A DNA stretch of 64,000 bases from Clostridiales bacterium (GTDB lineage: Bacteria; Bacillota; Clostridia; Christensenellales; Borkfalkiaceae), in assembly GCA_003523255.1 (NCBI GenBank), contig DPGH01000012.1, positions 50,836 through 114,835 on the forward strand. The letters are read 5' to 3'. Each line of letters starts with the position of its first letter. Positions within the stretch are counted from its first letter, which is position 1. A program made the position numbers and the translations under genes. The notes under the pieces are model-generated. The model was not told the origin of the DNA. It did no database searches and worked only from the letters and a program-made list of their open reading frames with translations. Positions 49,699 to 59,831 of this stretch are shown here, piece by piece.

Positions 49699-50637
49699 AT
49701 GGATTCTGTTAAAACAACGTGTGTGAGCAGACCTAAAAAAGTCGATAAAAAACTGCTGTTTTATGCGATATGCATTTCTATACCGGTTTTGCACTTTCTG
49801 ATATTTTACGTGTATATCAACTTTAATTCGTTTCTGCTTGCGTTCAGAGAGTACGAATTTTCGGCGCAGGGCATTACCTACGTAAACGTGGCGTTTAAAA
49901 ATTTTGCCGCCGCGTGGGAAAACATTACGACCTACGGGGTGCGTATAGGCAACTCGATTTTATATCTCGTTATAAACTTCGGAATATCGACGCCGATAAT
50001 TTTGCTTATGTCCTTTTACATCTACAAAAATCGGTTGTTCGGCGGGTTTTTTAAGGTAATGCTTTTTATGCCGCAAATTCTTTCGGCGGTGGTTTTCGGA
50101 CTTATATATAAGTGCATTACCAACGACGTGTATCTCGTTTTGTTCCCCGACGCGGAGGCAAATTTGTTGTTCGACCTGAACAAGGCTAAATGGGCGATTA
50201 TCTTGTTTAACCTGATAATCAACCTCGGTGTAAACATGCTTATGTATACAAGCGCTATGAGCGGCGTAAACAAGTCGATTGTGGAATCCGCGGAGATAGA
50301 CGGCTGTACCGCGATGAAGGAATTCAGGTATATCATGCTTCCCATGATTTATCCTACGATACTTACTCTCGGCATAGTAACTCTTGCAAGAGTGTTCACC
50401 GATCAGTACAATCTTTATACCTTATACCAAAACGCCGCACCGTCTAACGTGCCTTCGATAGGTTACTTTTTGTACTTGCAGGCGAACCAGCCTGCCGATA
50501 ACGCGCTTATCGGGCAAGAAGGGTATCTCAGTTACCCCGTGTTGTCGGCTTACGGGCTTATACTTACGGCGATAGTTTTACCGACGACGTTGTTTTTAAG
50601 ATGGCTTTTAAATAAATACGGACCGAGTGCGGATTAA
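49699..50637 (+). CDS. ABC sugar transporter permease (MalF/LplB-like)
   Basis: A 312-residue inner-membrane permease with about six helices. The EAA-loop equivalent is E-S-A-E-I-D-G-C-T-A-M-K-E-F near residues 193-206, followed by Y-I-M-L-P, which contacts the ATPase. AAGGGG precedes the ATG. The ATPase gene is not in this cluster; a shared MsmX/MsmK-type ATPase encoded elsewhere is the usual solution in Firmicutes. The 3' end lies 10 bases before the next permease gene. Confidence 0.92.
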   Translation: MDSVKTTCVSRPKKVDKKLLFYAICISIPVLHFLIFYVYINFNSFLLAFREYEFSAQGITYVNVAFKNFAAAWENITTYGVRIGNSILYLVINFGISTPIILLMSFYIYKNRLFGGFFKVMLFMPQILSAVVFGLIYKCITNDVYLVLFPDAEANLLFDLNKAKWAIILFNLIINLGVNMLMYTSAMSGVNKSIVESAEIDGCTAMKEFRYIMLPMIYPTILTLGIVTLARVFTDQYNLYTLYQNAAPSNVPSIGYFLYLQANQPADNALIGQEGYLSYPVLSAYGLILTAIVLPTTLFLRWLLNKYGPSAD

Positions 50638-50647
50638 GGCGGGAATT

Positions 50648-51610
50648 ATGGAAAAAGAAATAAGAAAACAGAAAAAGGAAATAAACGCGGTTTTTATAAT
50701 ACTGTTCGTGGTTTTCCTCGCATATACGTTTATTATTTTATTTTCGCTCGGATGGGGCTTTCTTACTTCGCTTAAAAGTGCGGATGATTTTGAGATAAAC
50801 CGCAACATTTTGGCTTTCCCGTCGCTTAAAACCGACGACGTAGACCCATTTAACAGCAGAAACGCGTTTTTCCAGTTAGAGAATTACGTGAAAATAATAA
50901 GTAATTTCAAAGTCGTACAAAAACAGCCTTTTTATCGCGGAGAAGTTCTCGTAACGCATTCATGCGAAGCGACCATCGGCGACATGCTCGTAAACACGTT
51001 GCTTTACGTGGGCGGCGGCGCGCTTATTTACGCGTTTATGCCTGCGTTTACCGCGTACTTATGCTCCAAATACGATTATAAATTCAGTTCCGTCGTGTTT
51101 GCGGTATATACGTTTATGATGTGTATGCCGATAGTCGGCGCGTATCCTACGGAACTTACTTTTTTAAGAAACGCTGGTTTGTATGACACGATATGGGGCA
51201 ATTACTTACAAAAAATGACCGGCAGCGGTATGTATTTCTTTGTTTATCACGCCTACTTTAAAGGCGTGTCCAACACTTATCGCGAGGCGGCGGAAATAGA
51301 CGGGGCAAACGAGTTTACTATTATGTTCCGTATATATTTTCCGCTTGCGATAAAAATAATGTCTACGGTGTTTCTTATTCAGTTCGTAGCGCTTTGGAAC
51401 GATTATCAAACGCCGTTACTGTATCTGCCGACTCATCCGACGCTTGCTTACGGCGTGTTTTATCTGTCGTATTTTCAGTTACACGAGTGGTACCATACGA
51501 CTATCAAAATGGCAGGCTGTATAATGTTGGTTATACCTATCTTAATCATATTCATAATATTCAAAAACAAATTGATGGGAGACGTTTCTCTCGGCGGAAT
51601 AAAGGAGTAA
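50648..51610 (+). CDS. ABC sugar transporter permease (MalG/YtcP-like)
   Basis: A 320-residue permease with about six membrane helices and the EAA motif E-A-A-E-I-D-G-A-N-E-F near residue 216, followed by F-R-I-Y-F-P-L-A. It pairs with the preceding permease. A longer in-frame start lies inside the upstream gene, but GGCGGG precedes the ATG at 50648. It ends 4 bases before the next surface-protein gene. Confidence 0.92.
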   Translation: MEKEIRKQKKEINAVFIILFVVFLAYTFIILFSLGWGFLTSLKSADDFEINRNILAFPSLKTDDVDPFNSRNAFFQLENYVKIISNFKVVQKQPFYRGEVLVTHSCEATIGDMLVNTLLYVGGGALIYAFMPAFTAYLCSKYDYKFSSVVFAVYTFMMCMPIVGAYPTELTFLRNAGLYDTIWGNYLQKMTGSGMYFFVYHAYFKGVSNTYREAAEIDGANEFTIMFRIYFPLAIKIMSTVFLIQFVALWNDYQTPLLYLPTHPTLAYGVFYLSYFQLHEWYHTTIKMAGCIMLVIPILIIFIIFKNKLMGDVSLGGIKE

Positions 51611-51614
51611 ACAA

Positions 51615-54600
51615 GTGAAAACCAAAAAATTTCGATTGATTTATTTTGTGCTTGCGTTGTGCCTTTGCACGTTTGCGATAGGCTTCGGGTTATACGGCAA
51701 CCGAAACGCGAACGTTAAGGCGGATGTAAACGTTGAACTCTCTGAGAAATACTCGGTGGGAGAAGCGCTGAATTTCCCTGACGACCTGAAAATGCAAGTC
51801 GGTTCGGAAGAATATGACGTAACGAGAATTTATGTCGTGTTTCCCGACGGAACGGCGCACGTAGCGGAAAATACGGTTCTTTCTATGGTCGGCTCGTACG
51901 AAGTCGTTTTTGAAAGCACCGTCGACGGCAAGTGCGTTTCCGTTAAAAAGAGTTTCCGTGCGACGGGAAGTTTGATTTCGTTTGAAGGCGACGATTCTTT
52001 CGCTACTTACGGAGAAATGAACAATAACTGGACGGAAGCATATAAAAACGGTTTGAAAATTTCCCTCGCGGACGGCGATACGATAAAATACGCCCGTCCC
52101 TTAAACCTTTATGAATCCGATATGACAGATATAATATCGATGAACGTTTTGCAAAAGGATACCGTCGCGGACGTAGGACAAATGGTGATTCGCCTTACGG
52201 ACGTTTACGATCCTTCCGTTTTTATTGAAATATTGTATAAGAACGATCCGACAGCAGACGTCAGCGTCTTACGTGCGTCGGCAAACGGAGGCAACTCGGT
52301 AGGACTTAATACGGGTTCCGCTGGTGTCGGCGTAACCGTGCGCGGGCAAAATCTCGTCAAGGACCGTAACGGTACGGTTATTAACACAAACTGGTACAAA
52401 AACAAAACCGAAGAGGGTAAAAAACAAGGACCTACTTGGAATAATTTTACGATTTACTTCGATAACACCGTTAAGGGTAAACCCTGCGTTTCGGTCAGGC
52501 AAACTCTCGAACAAAACAAGGCAACCGTTGCTCTTAACAAAATGATAGCGGAGTTTAACAATGCTGATTTGTTCGCTTACGATTTTAACGGTTTTACCAC
52601 GGGTGAGGTTTGGCTTACGTTATCCCCTTCGTCTTTCGGAAACGGTATTACGCACGCGCCTATCGAAATCGGCGCGATAGCGGGTGAATACGGTGAAAAT
52701 TTAAACGTCAGCGAATACGAAGACTTAACGCCGCCGACTATATTATTAGACGTGCCGGAGACCGGCGTCAAAATTTATGCCGGTTGTCCCGTAACGGTTC
52801 CCGTTCCCGCAGTATACGACGCAAGCGGAGTGAAAGGCAATGCGGCGAATTACGTTGTTTGGTTTAATATGGATTCGAGCGCGCCGAGAATGATAAGCGT
52901 TAAAAACGGTGTGTTTACTCCTAACAAAGTCGGCAACTATACTATAATTTATACCGCGACGGACCGTAACGGCAACGTTGCGACTAAAACCGTCAACCTG
53001 TATGCGACTACCGTCGCGCAAGAGGGCAAACTCGGCGTGGATTTAGATTATGCTCCTGTAGGTGCGCGCAACGCAGGCGACGTTTTGTCTTTCCGTAACG
53101 TTTCGGTTATTTCTCTTAACGGAGAAGCAAGTATAGAAATACGCATCACGACTCCCTCGGGCGATACTGAAACGATAAACGTATCGGACGATTATATACT
53201 TCGCTCTGTCGGAAATTATAAAATAGAATACGTTTGTTCGGACGTTATTTATAACTGCGTATATACCGACGAATTTACCGCGGCAGACGCGGGACAATAC
53301 GGCTTTGACGCGGAAAAAATAATTATGCCCGAGTACGTTATAAATGGCGCGCATTATTCGTTCGATCACGTAAATCTCGTTAAATATACCGCGGGAGGGA
53401 ACGTTTCCGCCGAATATGAAGCGTATATGATCAGCGACGGCGGCTCGCCCGTTAAATGCGACGCGTCCGACACGGAAATAGTCGCGGAAAATACCGTCGT
53501 TTTCAGGCTTGTAGCGAAAAACGATCCGAGCAAAATAATCGAGTCGGACGAACTGAAAGTAGTAGACGTTAATTATAAAGTCAAAAACAATTTACAATTC
53601 GGCAAATACTTCGTCGGCGGTTACGACGGCGCGAAAAGCGAAGGTAAATCTTACACGGTATTTAGTCGAAACGATAAATCGACAGATTCGCTCGACTTTA
53701 TCAATCCGCTCGTAACGGAATATTTTTCGTTCTCTTTTGAGATTCCCGCAGGTACCGCAAATTACTCTCTTACGATAAAACTCAGAGGTTATAACGACCG
53801 TGATAATTCTGTAGAACTTAAATTAGGCGAGGACGCAACCGGCAGTTATTGCGAAACAAACGGCTCGAAAGTACGCATAAGCGGCAAACTTTCCGGCGTT
53901 TCGACCGAAGTAAGATATTCTGCCGAGGGTAGCGAAACGTACTTCTACGTCGTAAACGGCAACGGGGTAGACGAAAGAGTGAGGATAGGTAAATCCGTTT
54001 CTGATACGTCGTGCCTGTTTGGGCTGACAACTGACGGGGTAGACGAATTTTATGTTTACGGAGTTAGCAATCAGTCTTTCTCGTCGATTAACAATTTCGA
54101 CGATAAGACCGACCCGTACCTTGTCGTAGAAAAGGCGGAACCCGTCGCGACGTTCGGCTCCGTATTTACTACTTGCATACCCGTAAGCGGCGACGTGCTT
54201 ACGCCGGCGCTTACTAAAAACTGTACGCTTACAGTATACTTCGGCGATGATATTTACACTTCGCCTATCGGTACGGAATTTATAAACCTTCCGGTAAATC
54301 GAGTTTACGACGTTACTTTTGACAAATACGGGGAGTACGTATTTGTTTACAGGTTTGTCGACGGAAAAGGCAATTCCGTAGACGCATCTTTTTTGGTAAA
54401 CTTTATAGATGATATTTCGCCGGTAATTACCATACAGGGTAAAACCGAAATAAACGCGAAAATCGGAGAAACCGTAACGCCTCCGTTATACACGGTAACC
54501 GATAATTGCAGTGCCGCGGAAAACATAACCGTAAGCGTCATCGTATATAACGAACGTGGAATGCTCGTTAGCGCGTCTCGTATAGATAAAAATTCTAACG

Positions 54601-54704
54601 GATCGTATACGTTCAAGCAAGCGGGCAAGTACACGGTATACCTGTATTGCATGGACGAAACGGGTAACTTTGCTTTTGCTACCTACACGGTAAACGTAAG
54701 ATAA
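51615..54704 (+). CDS. Large secreted multidomain surface protein with Ig-like repeats
   Basis: A 1029-residue secreted protein. The N-terminus (hydrophobic 8-22, likely signal-peptidase I site after V-K-A near 35) lacks a lipobox. Ig/PKD- or bacterial-Ig-like strands recur: the block D-A-S-G-V-K-G-N near 408 with Y-T-I-I-Y-T-A-T-D-R-N-G-N near 445, and a similar one near the C-terminus (I-G-E-T-V-T-P-P near 953, Y-T-V-Y-L-Y-C-M-D-E-T-G-N near 1005). A lectin-like segment lies around 115-360. There is no LPXTG or C-terminal anchor. Start is GTG with AAAGGAG. Most likely a glycan-binding protein of the importer system; no catalytic motif recognised. Confidence 0.78.
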   Translation: MKTKKFRLIYFVLALCLCTFAIGFGLYGNRNANVKADVNVELSEKYSVGEALNFPDDLKMQVGSEEYDVTRIYVVFPDGTAHVAENTVLSMVGSYEVVFESTVDGKCVSVKKSFRATGSLISFEGDDSFATYGEMNNNWTEAYKNGLKISLADGDTIKYARPLNLYESDMTDIISMNVLQKDTVADVGQMVIRLTDVYDPSVFIEILYKNDPTADVSVLRASANGGNSVGLNTGSAGVGVTVRGQNLVKDRNGTVINTNWYKNKTEEGKKQGPTWNNFTIYFDNTVKGKPCVSVRQTLEQNKATVALNKMIAEFNNADLFAYDFNGFTTGEVWLTLSPSSFGNGITHAPIEIGAIAGEYGENLNVSEYEDLTPPTILLDVPETGVKIYAGCPVTVPVPAVYDASGVKGNAANYVVWFNMDSSAPRMISVKNGVFTPNKVGNYTIIYTATDRNGNVATKTVNLYATTVAQEGKLGVDLDYAPVGARNAGDVLSFRNVSVISLNGEASIEIRITTPSGDTETINVSDDYILRSVGNYKIEYVCSDVIYNCVYTDEFTAADAGQYGFDAEKIIMPEYVINGAHYSFDHVNLVKYTAGGNVSAEYEAYMISDGGSPVKCDASDTEIVAENTVVFRLVAKNDPSKIIESDELKVVDVNYKVKNNLQFGKYFVGGYDGAKSEGKSYTVFSRNDKSTDSLDFINPLVTEYFSFSFEIPAGTANYSLTIKLRGYNDRDNSVELKLGEDATGSYCETNGSKVRISGKLSGVSTEVRYSAEGSETYFYVVNGNGVDERVRIGKSVSDTSCLFGLTTDGVDEFYVYGVSNQSFSSINNFDDKTDPYLVVEKAEPVATFGSVFTTCIPVSGDVLTPALTKNCTLTVYFGDDIYTSPIGTEFINLPVNRVYDVTFDKYGEYVFVYRFVDGKGNSVDASFLVNFIDDISPVITIQGKTEINAKIGETVTPPLYTVTDNCSAAENITVSVIVYNERGMLVSASRIDKNSNGSYTFKQAGKYTVYLYCMDETGNFAFATYTVNVR

Positions 54705-54720
54705 GGAGATAACGGGTAAT

Positions 54721-56703
54721 ATGAAAAAATTTATAAAAAGTTTAATTTGTTTGTTGCTTGTAATTTCCGCTTTCGGTCTCGGCGTCGCATGCAATTGCAA
54801 TAATGCGGATGACTCCGATAAAAACGATACCGAAACTATCGGAACTCACGTGTTCAATTATACCGAGACCGATACGTATCTGTTTAAAAACGGTTCTACG
54901 GAATATAAGGTAGTCATACCGGAAACGACCTCGCTCGAAACGAATTACGCCAAAACCGAACTGGTTACGCTTTTTCGCGAGGCTACGGGCATAACTCTTA
55001 CGGTAATCAGCGATAAGGATTTGTCGCATAATTCCGAAAACAAGTATATTTCGCTCGGTAAAACTCAACTTTATTTAACCGCGGGGCTTGAAGATAAGGT
55101 CAACGCCGAGGAGTTGAAAAGAGACGGCGTGCGGATTCTTACGAAAGATAAAACGATATTTTTTATCGGCGGAACGTCAGACTACGGCGTGCTATACGGC
55201 GTTTACGATTTTCTCGAAATGCATTTCGGTTTCGATGTCTATTTCAAAGACAATTATTCTTTGAAAACGGACGTAAAAGAACTTAAACTTTGCGATTACG
55301 ACGTAAAAGACATACCGGACATAGAAATGCGTTCAAGGGCTTCGGGCGCGCAAAACGAGTCTACTTCCGATTATAACGACAGAATGTTCAGTTATCGCAC
55401 TCGCTCTCGGGATACCTACTGGTCTATGCTTCTTCCCATCAACGGACTCAGAGAGCATAACAGCATACGCGGATTTTTCCCGAAAGAGGAATACGAGGAG
55501 GAAAACGGAGAATTTTACGGCGGCGGGCAACTTTGTTATACCGCTCACGGCAATCAGGAAAAATACGACCTTATGGTCAGCATTGCGGCGGAGAAAATCG
55601 AAGACGCTCTCCGTGCTAACACTCCCGACCGTTATCCCGATATTTGCGGCGTACAAATCGGTATAGAGGACAACAACAATATGTGTACGTGCGAAGCGTG
55701 CACGGCGATGCAGAAAAAATACAATAATTCTAATACTGCGGCAATAATTAAATTCGTAAAAGCGGTAGGCAAAACCGTAGACGAATGGATGGCGAAAGAA
55801 GAAAACGCGGCTTATCGCAGAGATAATTTCGCTTATATGTTTTTTGCTTACTGGGGTACGGAGCATTCGCCTTATACTTACGACGAAACGAGCGGCAAAT
55901 ACGTCGCGGCGGATAACGAAGTTTTCCCCGAAGACGTAAATATTAAACCGTTCGTCGCTATACAAACCGTAGATCACGGCAAATCTTTATATGCCCCTTC
56001 TAACGAAGCTTCTTATAAAGATATGATTTCTTGGATGAGCGTTTTCCCGAACTGTTGGGTATGGTCTTACGGAAGCGCGTATAACGATTATTTTTGCTTT
56101 GTGGATAATTACGGCTTTTATTCCGAATTCGTTCCGGTTATGGCAAAGAACAACGTTCAGATGTCTCTTATACAGCAACACAGCAGCCAGCGCGGGTCGG
56201 ATACGGGTTTTTTCAATCTTTCGGCTTACGTAGACTGCAAACTTCGCTGGAATGCTTCGCTTAATATCGACGAAGTTATCGATAAATATTTTGACGGAAT
56301 GTATATGGGTGCGGCTGACGAAATGAAAGATTATTACATGTATTGCAAACTTTGGTTTGCGGACGCTTTCAGGTCGGAACGAGTATGGTCTAACAGTATT
56401 ACGGGGAGAACGGAATACTTTAAAATCGGAACGATTAACGCCATGCTTAATAAACTCGATAAGGCTTACGAAGCGATAGAAGTTTATCGCCGCGACGAAG
56501 CGGTTTACGATAAACTGAAAACGAATATAGACAGCGAATGGCTGTTTCCTGCCAAAACCGCTATAAGTAACAGTTTTGAAGATTACTTTACGAGCGCGGA
56601 ACTTTCGGCGATGAAGACCAAATTTAAAAACGTTTGCGTTAATATAGGGCTTACAAACGCGGGAGAATCTTTGGATTTATCGGGGTTCTTAAGCGCGCTG
56701 TAA
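54721..56703 (+). CDS. DUF4838-domain surface lipoprotein
   Basis: A 660-residue lipoprotein (lipobox G-V-A-C at Cys24). An alpha-glucuronidase-N-like alpha/beta domain (about 60-200: Y-A-x-x-E-L near 79, G-G-T-S-D-Y-G-V-L-Y-G-V-Y-D-F-L near 148) is followed by a DUF4838 barrel (about 245-560) with G-I-E-D-N-N-N-M-C-x-C-x-x-C near 316. DUF4838 proteins are distantly related to GH67/GH20-type enzymes and occur in polysaccharide loci; activity is not established. Its N-domain resemblance to alpha-glucuronidases fits the uxuA gene downstream. AAGGAG lies 12 bases before the ATG. Confidence 0.85.
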   Translation: MKKFIKSLICLLLVISAFGLGVACNCNNADDSDKNDTETIGTHVFNYTETDTYLFKNGSTEYKVVIPETTSLETNYAKTELVTLFREATGITLTVISDKDLSHNSENKYISLGKTQLYLTAGLEDKVNAEELKRDGVRILTKDKTIFFIGGTSDYGVLYGVYDFLEMHFGFDVYFKDNYSLKTDVKELKLCDYDVKDIPDIEMRSRASGAQNESTSDYNDRMFSYRTRSRDTYWSMLLPINGLREHNSIRGFFPKEEYEEENGEFYGGGQLCYTAHGNQEKYDLMVSIAAEKIEDALRANTPDRYPDICGVQIGIEDNNNMCTCEACTAMQKKYNNSNTAAIIKFVKAVGKTVDEWMAKEENAAYRRDNFAYMFFAYWGTEHSPYTYDETSGKYVAADNEVFPEDVNIKPFVAIQTVDHGKSLYAPSNEASYKDMISWMSVFPNCWVWSYGSAYNDYFCFVDNYGFYSEFVPVMAKNNVQMSLIQQHSSQRGSDTGFFNLSAYVDCKLRWNASLNIDEVIDKYFDGMYMGAADEMKDYYMYCKLWFADAFRSERVWSNSITGRTEYFKIGTINAMLNKLDKAYEAIEVYRRDEAVYDKLKTNIDSEWLFPAKTAISNSFEDYFTSAELSAMKTKFKNVCVNIGLTNAGESLDLSGFLSAL

Positions 56704-56759
56704 GCGGGGATGATTGTTAAAAAATTATCCGAAAAACCTACTTTGCTAAGGAGTGGATT

Positions 56760-58871
56760 ATGAAGAAAAAAATTGCTATAATTTTGTTGACGATTGCGGC
56801 ATGCTTTCTGTTTGCGTGCGGCGGAGAAACGCCGGAGACGGTTAAACCCGACCTTACGATAAATAAAACCTCTGCGCAGATGATTTACGGCGACACGCTG
56901 GAATTGATTGCAAACCATAACGTTATAGAAGGGGAAACGCTTTCGTGGTCGAGCGAAGACGATAAGGTTGCCGTAGTAGAAGGCGGTACCGTTACCGCGG
57001 TAGGCGTGGGGTCTACCCGTATCAAGGTTTCTTACGGGGATGAAAGCAAATTTTGTAACGTGCTCGTAACCTACGGGGATATTCAACCGGTGCTTAACCT
57101 TAAATCTTTAGATAACGGTATCTCTCTTTATAAAGGCGATCGTTACGAAATTGAGGGAGAAGTATCCTTTAATGCAAAATCGTACCCGTGCGATATTTTT
57201 GCTAAAATTTCGGATGAAAACGTGCTGGAATTTGACGGCGAAACCAACGAACTGATTGCTAAAAGCAAAGGAAGTTCTAACGTAACGTTTTATACCGAAT
57301 GGAATGGATTTTCGGGTGTGCTTTTGTCTGTAGAAACGGAAGTAGACGTGTACGCGCCTTTATACGCCGATACCACAGTGGTTTATAGCGACGGCACTTC
57401 GGAACTTACCGATGAAATAGAATTGTGGACGAACGATTTGTGGTACGGAGAAAATTATGACAAGTCCGTAACGCTTTTTATCGAGGCGTTTAACGGTAAC
57501 GATAAACTCGACTCTTCGGCAATAACCTGCGTGCCGGCAAGCAGTTCGCTTATTTCTTACGATGCGGCTACCGGCGAGGTTAAAGTAAACTCTGAAGGCA
57601 GAACCGGCGAAACGACGCTTAATATTACCGTTTCAAACGGAATCGAAAGCATGACTACGCAAGTCGCGGTGTCGGTAAAATGCCCGATTGCGGACTACTC
57701 CGAAGTTATAGAATATAATGCGAGCGTCGGGCTTGTCGGTACCTCGTGGGAAGATTTATTCGGTGCGGATTATGAAATAACCGCCGCTTATCAGGGCGAA
57801 ACTGCCGTTTCGTTTCAGAAAAACGGAGATAACGGTATTCTTAAAGGCTTGAAAGTTAACGGCACCGATACCGAAGCGTTCTCCGTTTATTCGGCAAAAG
57901 GCGCGTTGCGTTTTACAGAAGTAGATGCATATACGATGGTTCTTACCGAAAGCAATATAGTAAACGTACTCGCTCCCGCAAACGTGCCGAAAGGCTACTA
58001 TGTTTTAAAGAGCGACGTTACCGCCGACTTTACCGGTAGAAGAAACGGCAACTCCGCGGATTGTTTCCTCGGTACGTTCGACGGTCGCGGGTATACTCTC
58101 AACGCAACGGTTGCGGGGTACGGCGTGTTCGGCTCGTTGGGTAACGGTGCCGTAATAAAAAATACTCGTTTTAACTTTACTTTCGGCGGCACCGCGGCAA
58201 CGCTCAGTCAGTGGGGTATCAGTATTCCCGAAGCGTATTGCGGTATTGCCGCAAATAACGATAACCACATTGAGGGTTATGCAACGGTTAAAGGCGAGTA
58301 TCACGTTTACTTCGATAATCTGTATATAACAACGACTAACTATAAAAAGAATTCGTTCGCGATTATGGGCGTTAAACCTTTCTTTTTGCATATGAACGAA
58401 GTGCTTGTAAATCTTGCAGGACTTACCGAAGATTACGAGTATACGGACGCGACTACCGATTACAGCGCGCTTTTCGGCGCCGACAGAGCCGGTTGTATGA
58501 CGGGTTATGCGGACAGTGCGTTAGGTAGCATTAAAAACGGAAAGTTAATTAAAAACGTTTACGTTATAACTAAAAAGTTTATGCCCGTTTCGGCATTTGA
58601 ATCCGTTACCGTTACGGATCAGGGGACAACGAGGCGGACTTTCGTGTGGTACGCAAGTAACGACGTTAAAAAACTCGGAAAAACGGGAGAATTATCTACT
58701 TTAAGACTTACTTCATTAAACGGGTCCGATACGACTTACGATAAACTTTTCGGTTCCGTATTTGGTGAAAGATCGCTTACTACTTATAACCCCTTCGTCT
58801 TAAGGTACGATAGCGTAGACGAGCTTAAAGCTACCGGAATAAGCAGAGTCGGCGACTGGACTTTAGATTGA
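56760..58871 (+). CDS. Surface lipoprotein with Big_2 and beta-helix-like domains
   Basis: A 703-residue lipoprotein (lipobox L-F-A-C at Cys20). A bacterial Ig-like group 2 domain occupies about 31-105 (L-S-W-S-S-E-D-D-K-V-A-V-V near 60, G-T-V-T-A-V-G-V-G near 77). More beta domains follow. A region near 415-480 (L-G-T-F-D-G-R-G-Y-T-L, G-V-F-G-S-L-G-N-G-A-V-I-K-N) resembles the beta-helix module of the 1023-residue protein in the same operon. Probable glycan-binding role; no catalytic residues recognised. AAGGAG is 9 bases before the ATG. Confidence 0.78.
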   Translation: MKKKIAIILLTIAACFLFACGGETPETVKPDLTINKTSAQMIYGDTLELIANHNVIEGETLSWSSEDDKVAVVEGGTVTAVGVGSTRIKVSYGDESKFCNVLVTYGDIQPVLNLKSLDNGISLYKGDRYEIEGEVSFNAKSYPCDIFAKISDENVLEFDGETNELIAKSKGSSNVTFYTEWNGFSGVLLSVETEVDVYAPLYADTTVVYSDGTSELTDEIELWTNDLWYGENYDKSVTLFIEAFNGNDKLDSSAITCVPASSSLISYDAATGEVKVNSEGRTGETTLNITVSNGIESMTTQVAVSVKCPIADYSEVIEYNASVGLVGTSWEDLFGADYEITAAYQGETAVSFQKNGDNGILKGLKVNGTDTEAFSVYSAKGALRFTEVDAYTMVLTESNIVNVLAPANVPKGYYVLKSDVTADFTGRRNGNSADCFLGTFDGRGYTLNATVAGYGVFGSLGNGAVIKNTRFNFTFGGTAATLSQWGISIPEAYCGIAANNDNHIEGYATVKGEYHVYFDNLYITTTNYKKNSFAIMGVKPFFLHMNEVLVNLAGLTEDYEYTDATTDYSALFGADRAGCMTGYADSALGSIKNGKLIKNVYVITKKFMPVSAFESVTVTDQGTTRRTFVWYASNDVKKLGKTGELSTLRLTSLNGSDTTYDKLFGSVFGERSLTTYNPFVLRYDSVDELKATGISRVGDWTLD

Positions 58872-58892
58872 TTTTATAAATAAACGAACGAT

Positions 58893-58913
58893 GAGCGGCG
58901 TTATTCGCCGCTC
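58893..58913 (+). other. Intercistronic hairpin before the M55 peptidase gene
   Basis: GAGCGGCG / CGCCGCTC with a 5-base loop, no T-tract. It could be a weak terminator or a stability element within the operon. Confidence 0.5.
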
Positions 58914-58952
58914 TCGTCGAAAAAAGAAATAAAACGATGTTAAGGAGTTGAT

Positions 58953-59762
58953 ATGGAATATTTGTTGGCGGTGGATTTAGAGGGCGCGCACGGCGTCGTC
59001 GGCGAGCCGTACAAAGGGCTTGTGCCCGGTATGGCGGAATACGACAAAGCCGTTGCGAACGTAACGGAAGAAGTAAACGCCGCTGTAAAAGCGTTATTCG
59101 ATTCGGGTGCGAAAAAAGTATACGTGTGGGATAATCACGGTAATCTCGATAATCTTGACTTTGCGAAAGTAGATTCGCGCGTCGAAAAAATTAAGCCGAA
59201 AAACAACTCCGTTTGCAGACTCGAATTTTTGAAAGAGCATTCGATTGCGGCTATGCTCTTTATAGGTTATCATTCACGCGAGGGGTCGATTAACGGCGTG
59301 TTGGCGCACACTTACAGTTCTGCGGACGTTCAGTATTATAAAATCGACGGAAAGCAGGTCGGCGAATTCGATATAGACGGAATGATTGCGGAGGCTTTCG
59401 GCGTTCCTTCCGTTTTTCTCGCAAGCGACGACGTTTGCGCTGCGCAATTTTTGCAAACGCACCCGTATGCCTCTGCGGCGATTACCAAAATAGGAAAAGG
59501 TCGTAACGAAGCCGAGTTTTTGCCGAAAGACGAGGTTCTCGGTGAAATCAGAGCAAAAGTAAAAACCGCTTTACGTAAAAATCTGCCGGTATGCGAAAAC
59601 CGTTTTCCTTGTACGGTAGAAATTCGTTACACTCGTACCGAATTTGCGTCGGAGAATTATAAAAGACTAAACGCGGAAGGTTTGCGCTCGGTTTACGGCG
59701 AGGACGCGCACGTTATCATCGGCGTTGCGAGAAACGTAGACGAATTGAGAAAATTTCTGTAA
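58953..59762 (+). CDS. M55-family (DppA-like) D-aminopeptidase
   Basis: A 269-residue cytoplasmic zinc peptidase of family M55. Metal-site residues are visible in D8-L-E10-G near the N-terminus, D-N-H-G near residue 60, G-Y-H-S near 104 and A-H-T near 116. DppA releases N-terminal D-amino acids from peptides; relatives may process peptidoglycan fragments. In a glycan operon it may handle a peptide- or D-amino-acid-substituted component, but that is inference. AAGGAG precedes the ATG. Confidence 0.88.
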   Translation: MEYLLAVDLEGAHGVVGEPYKGLVPGMAEYDKAVANVTEEVNAAVKALFDSGAKKVYVWDNHGNLDNLDFAKVDSRVEKIKPKNNSVCRLEFLKEHSIAAMLFIGYHSREGSINGVLAHTYSSADVQYYKIDGKQVGEFDIDGMIAEAFGVPSVFLASDDVCAAQFLQTHPYASAAITKIGKGRNEAEFLPKDEVLGEIRAKVKTALRKNLPVCENRFPCTVEIRYTRTEFASENYKRLNAEGLRSVYGEDAHVIIGVARNVDELRKFL

Positions 59763-59831
59763 TCGAAAGAAAACGTTTCGCAAAAACAAATCTAAAAAAT
59801 TTTTATTAAAAACAAGACCCTGGAGAAAGAT

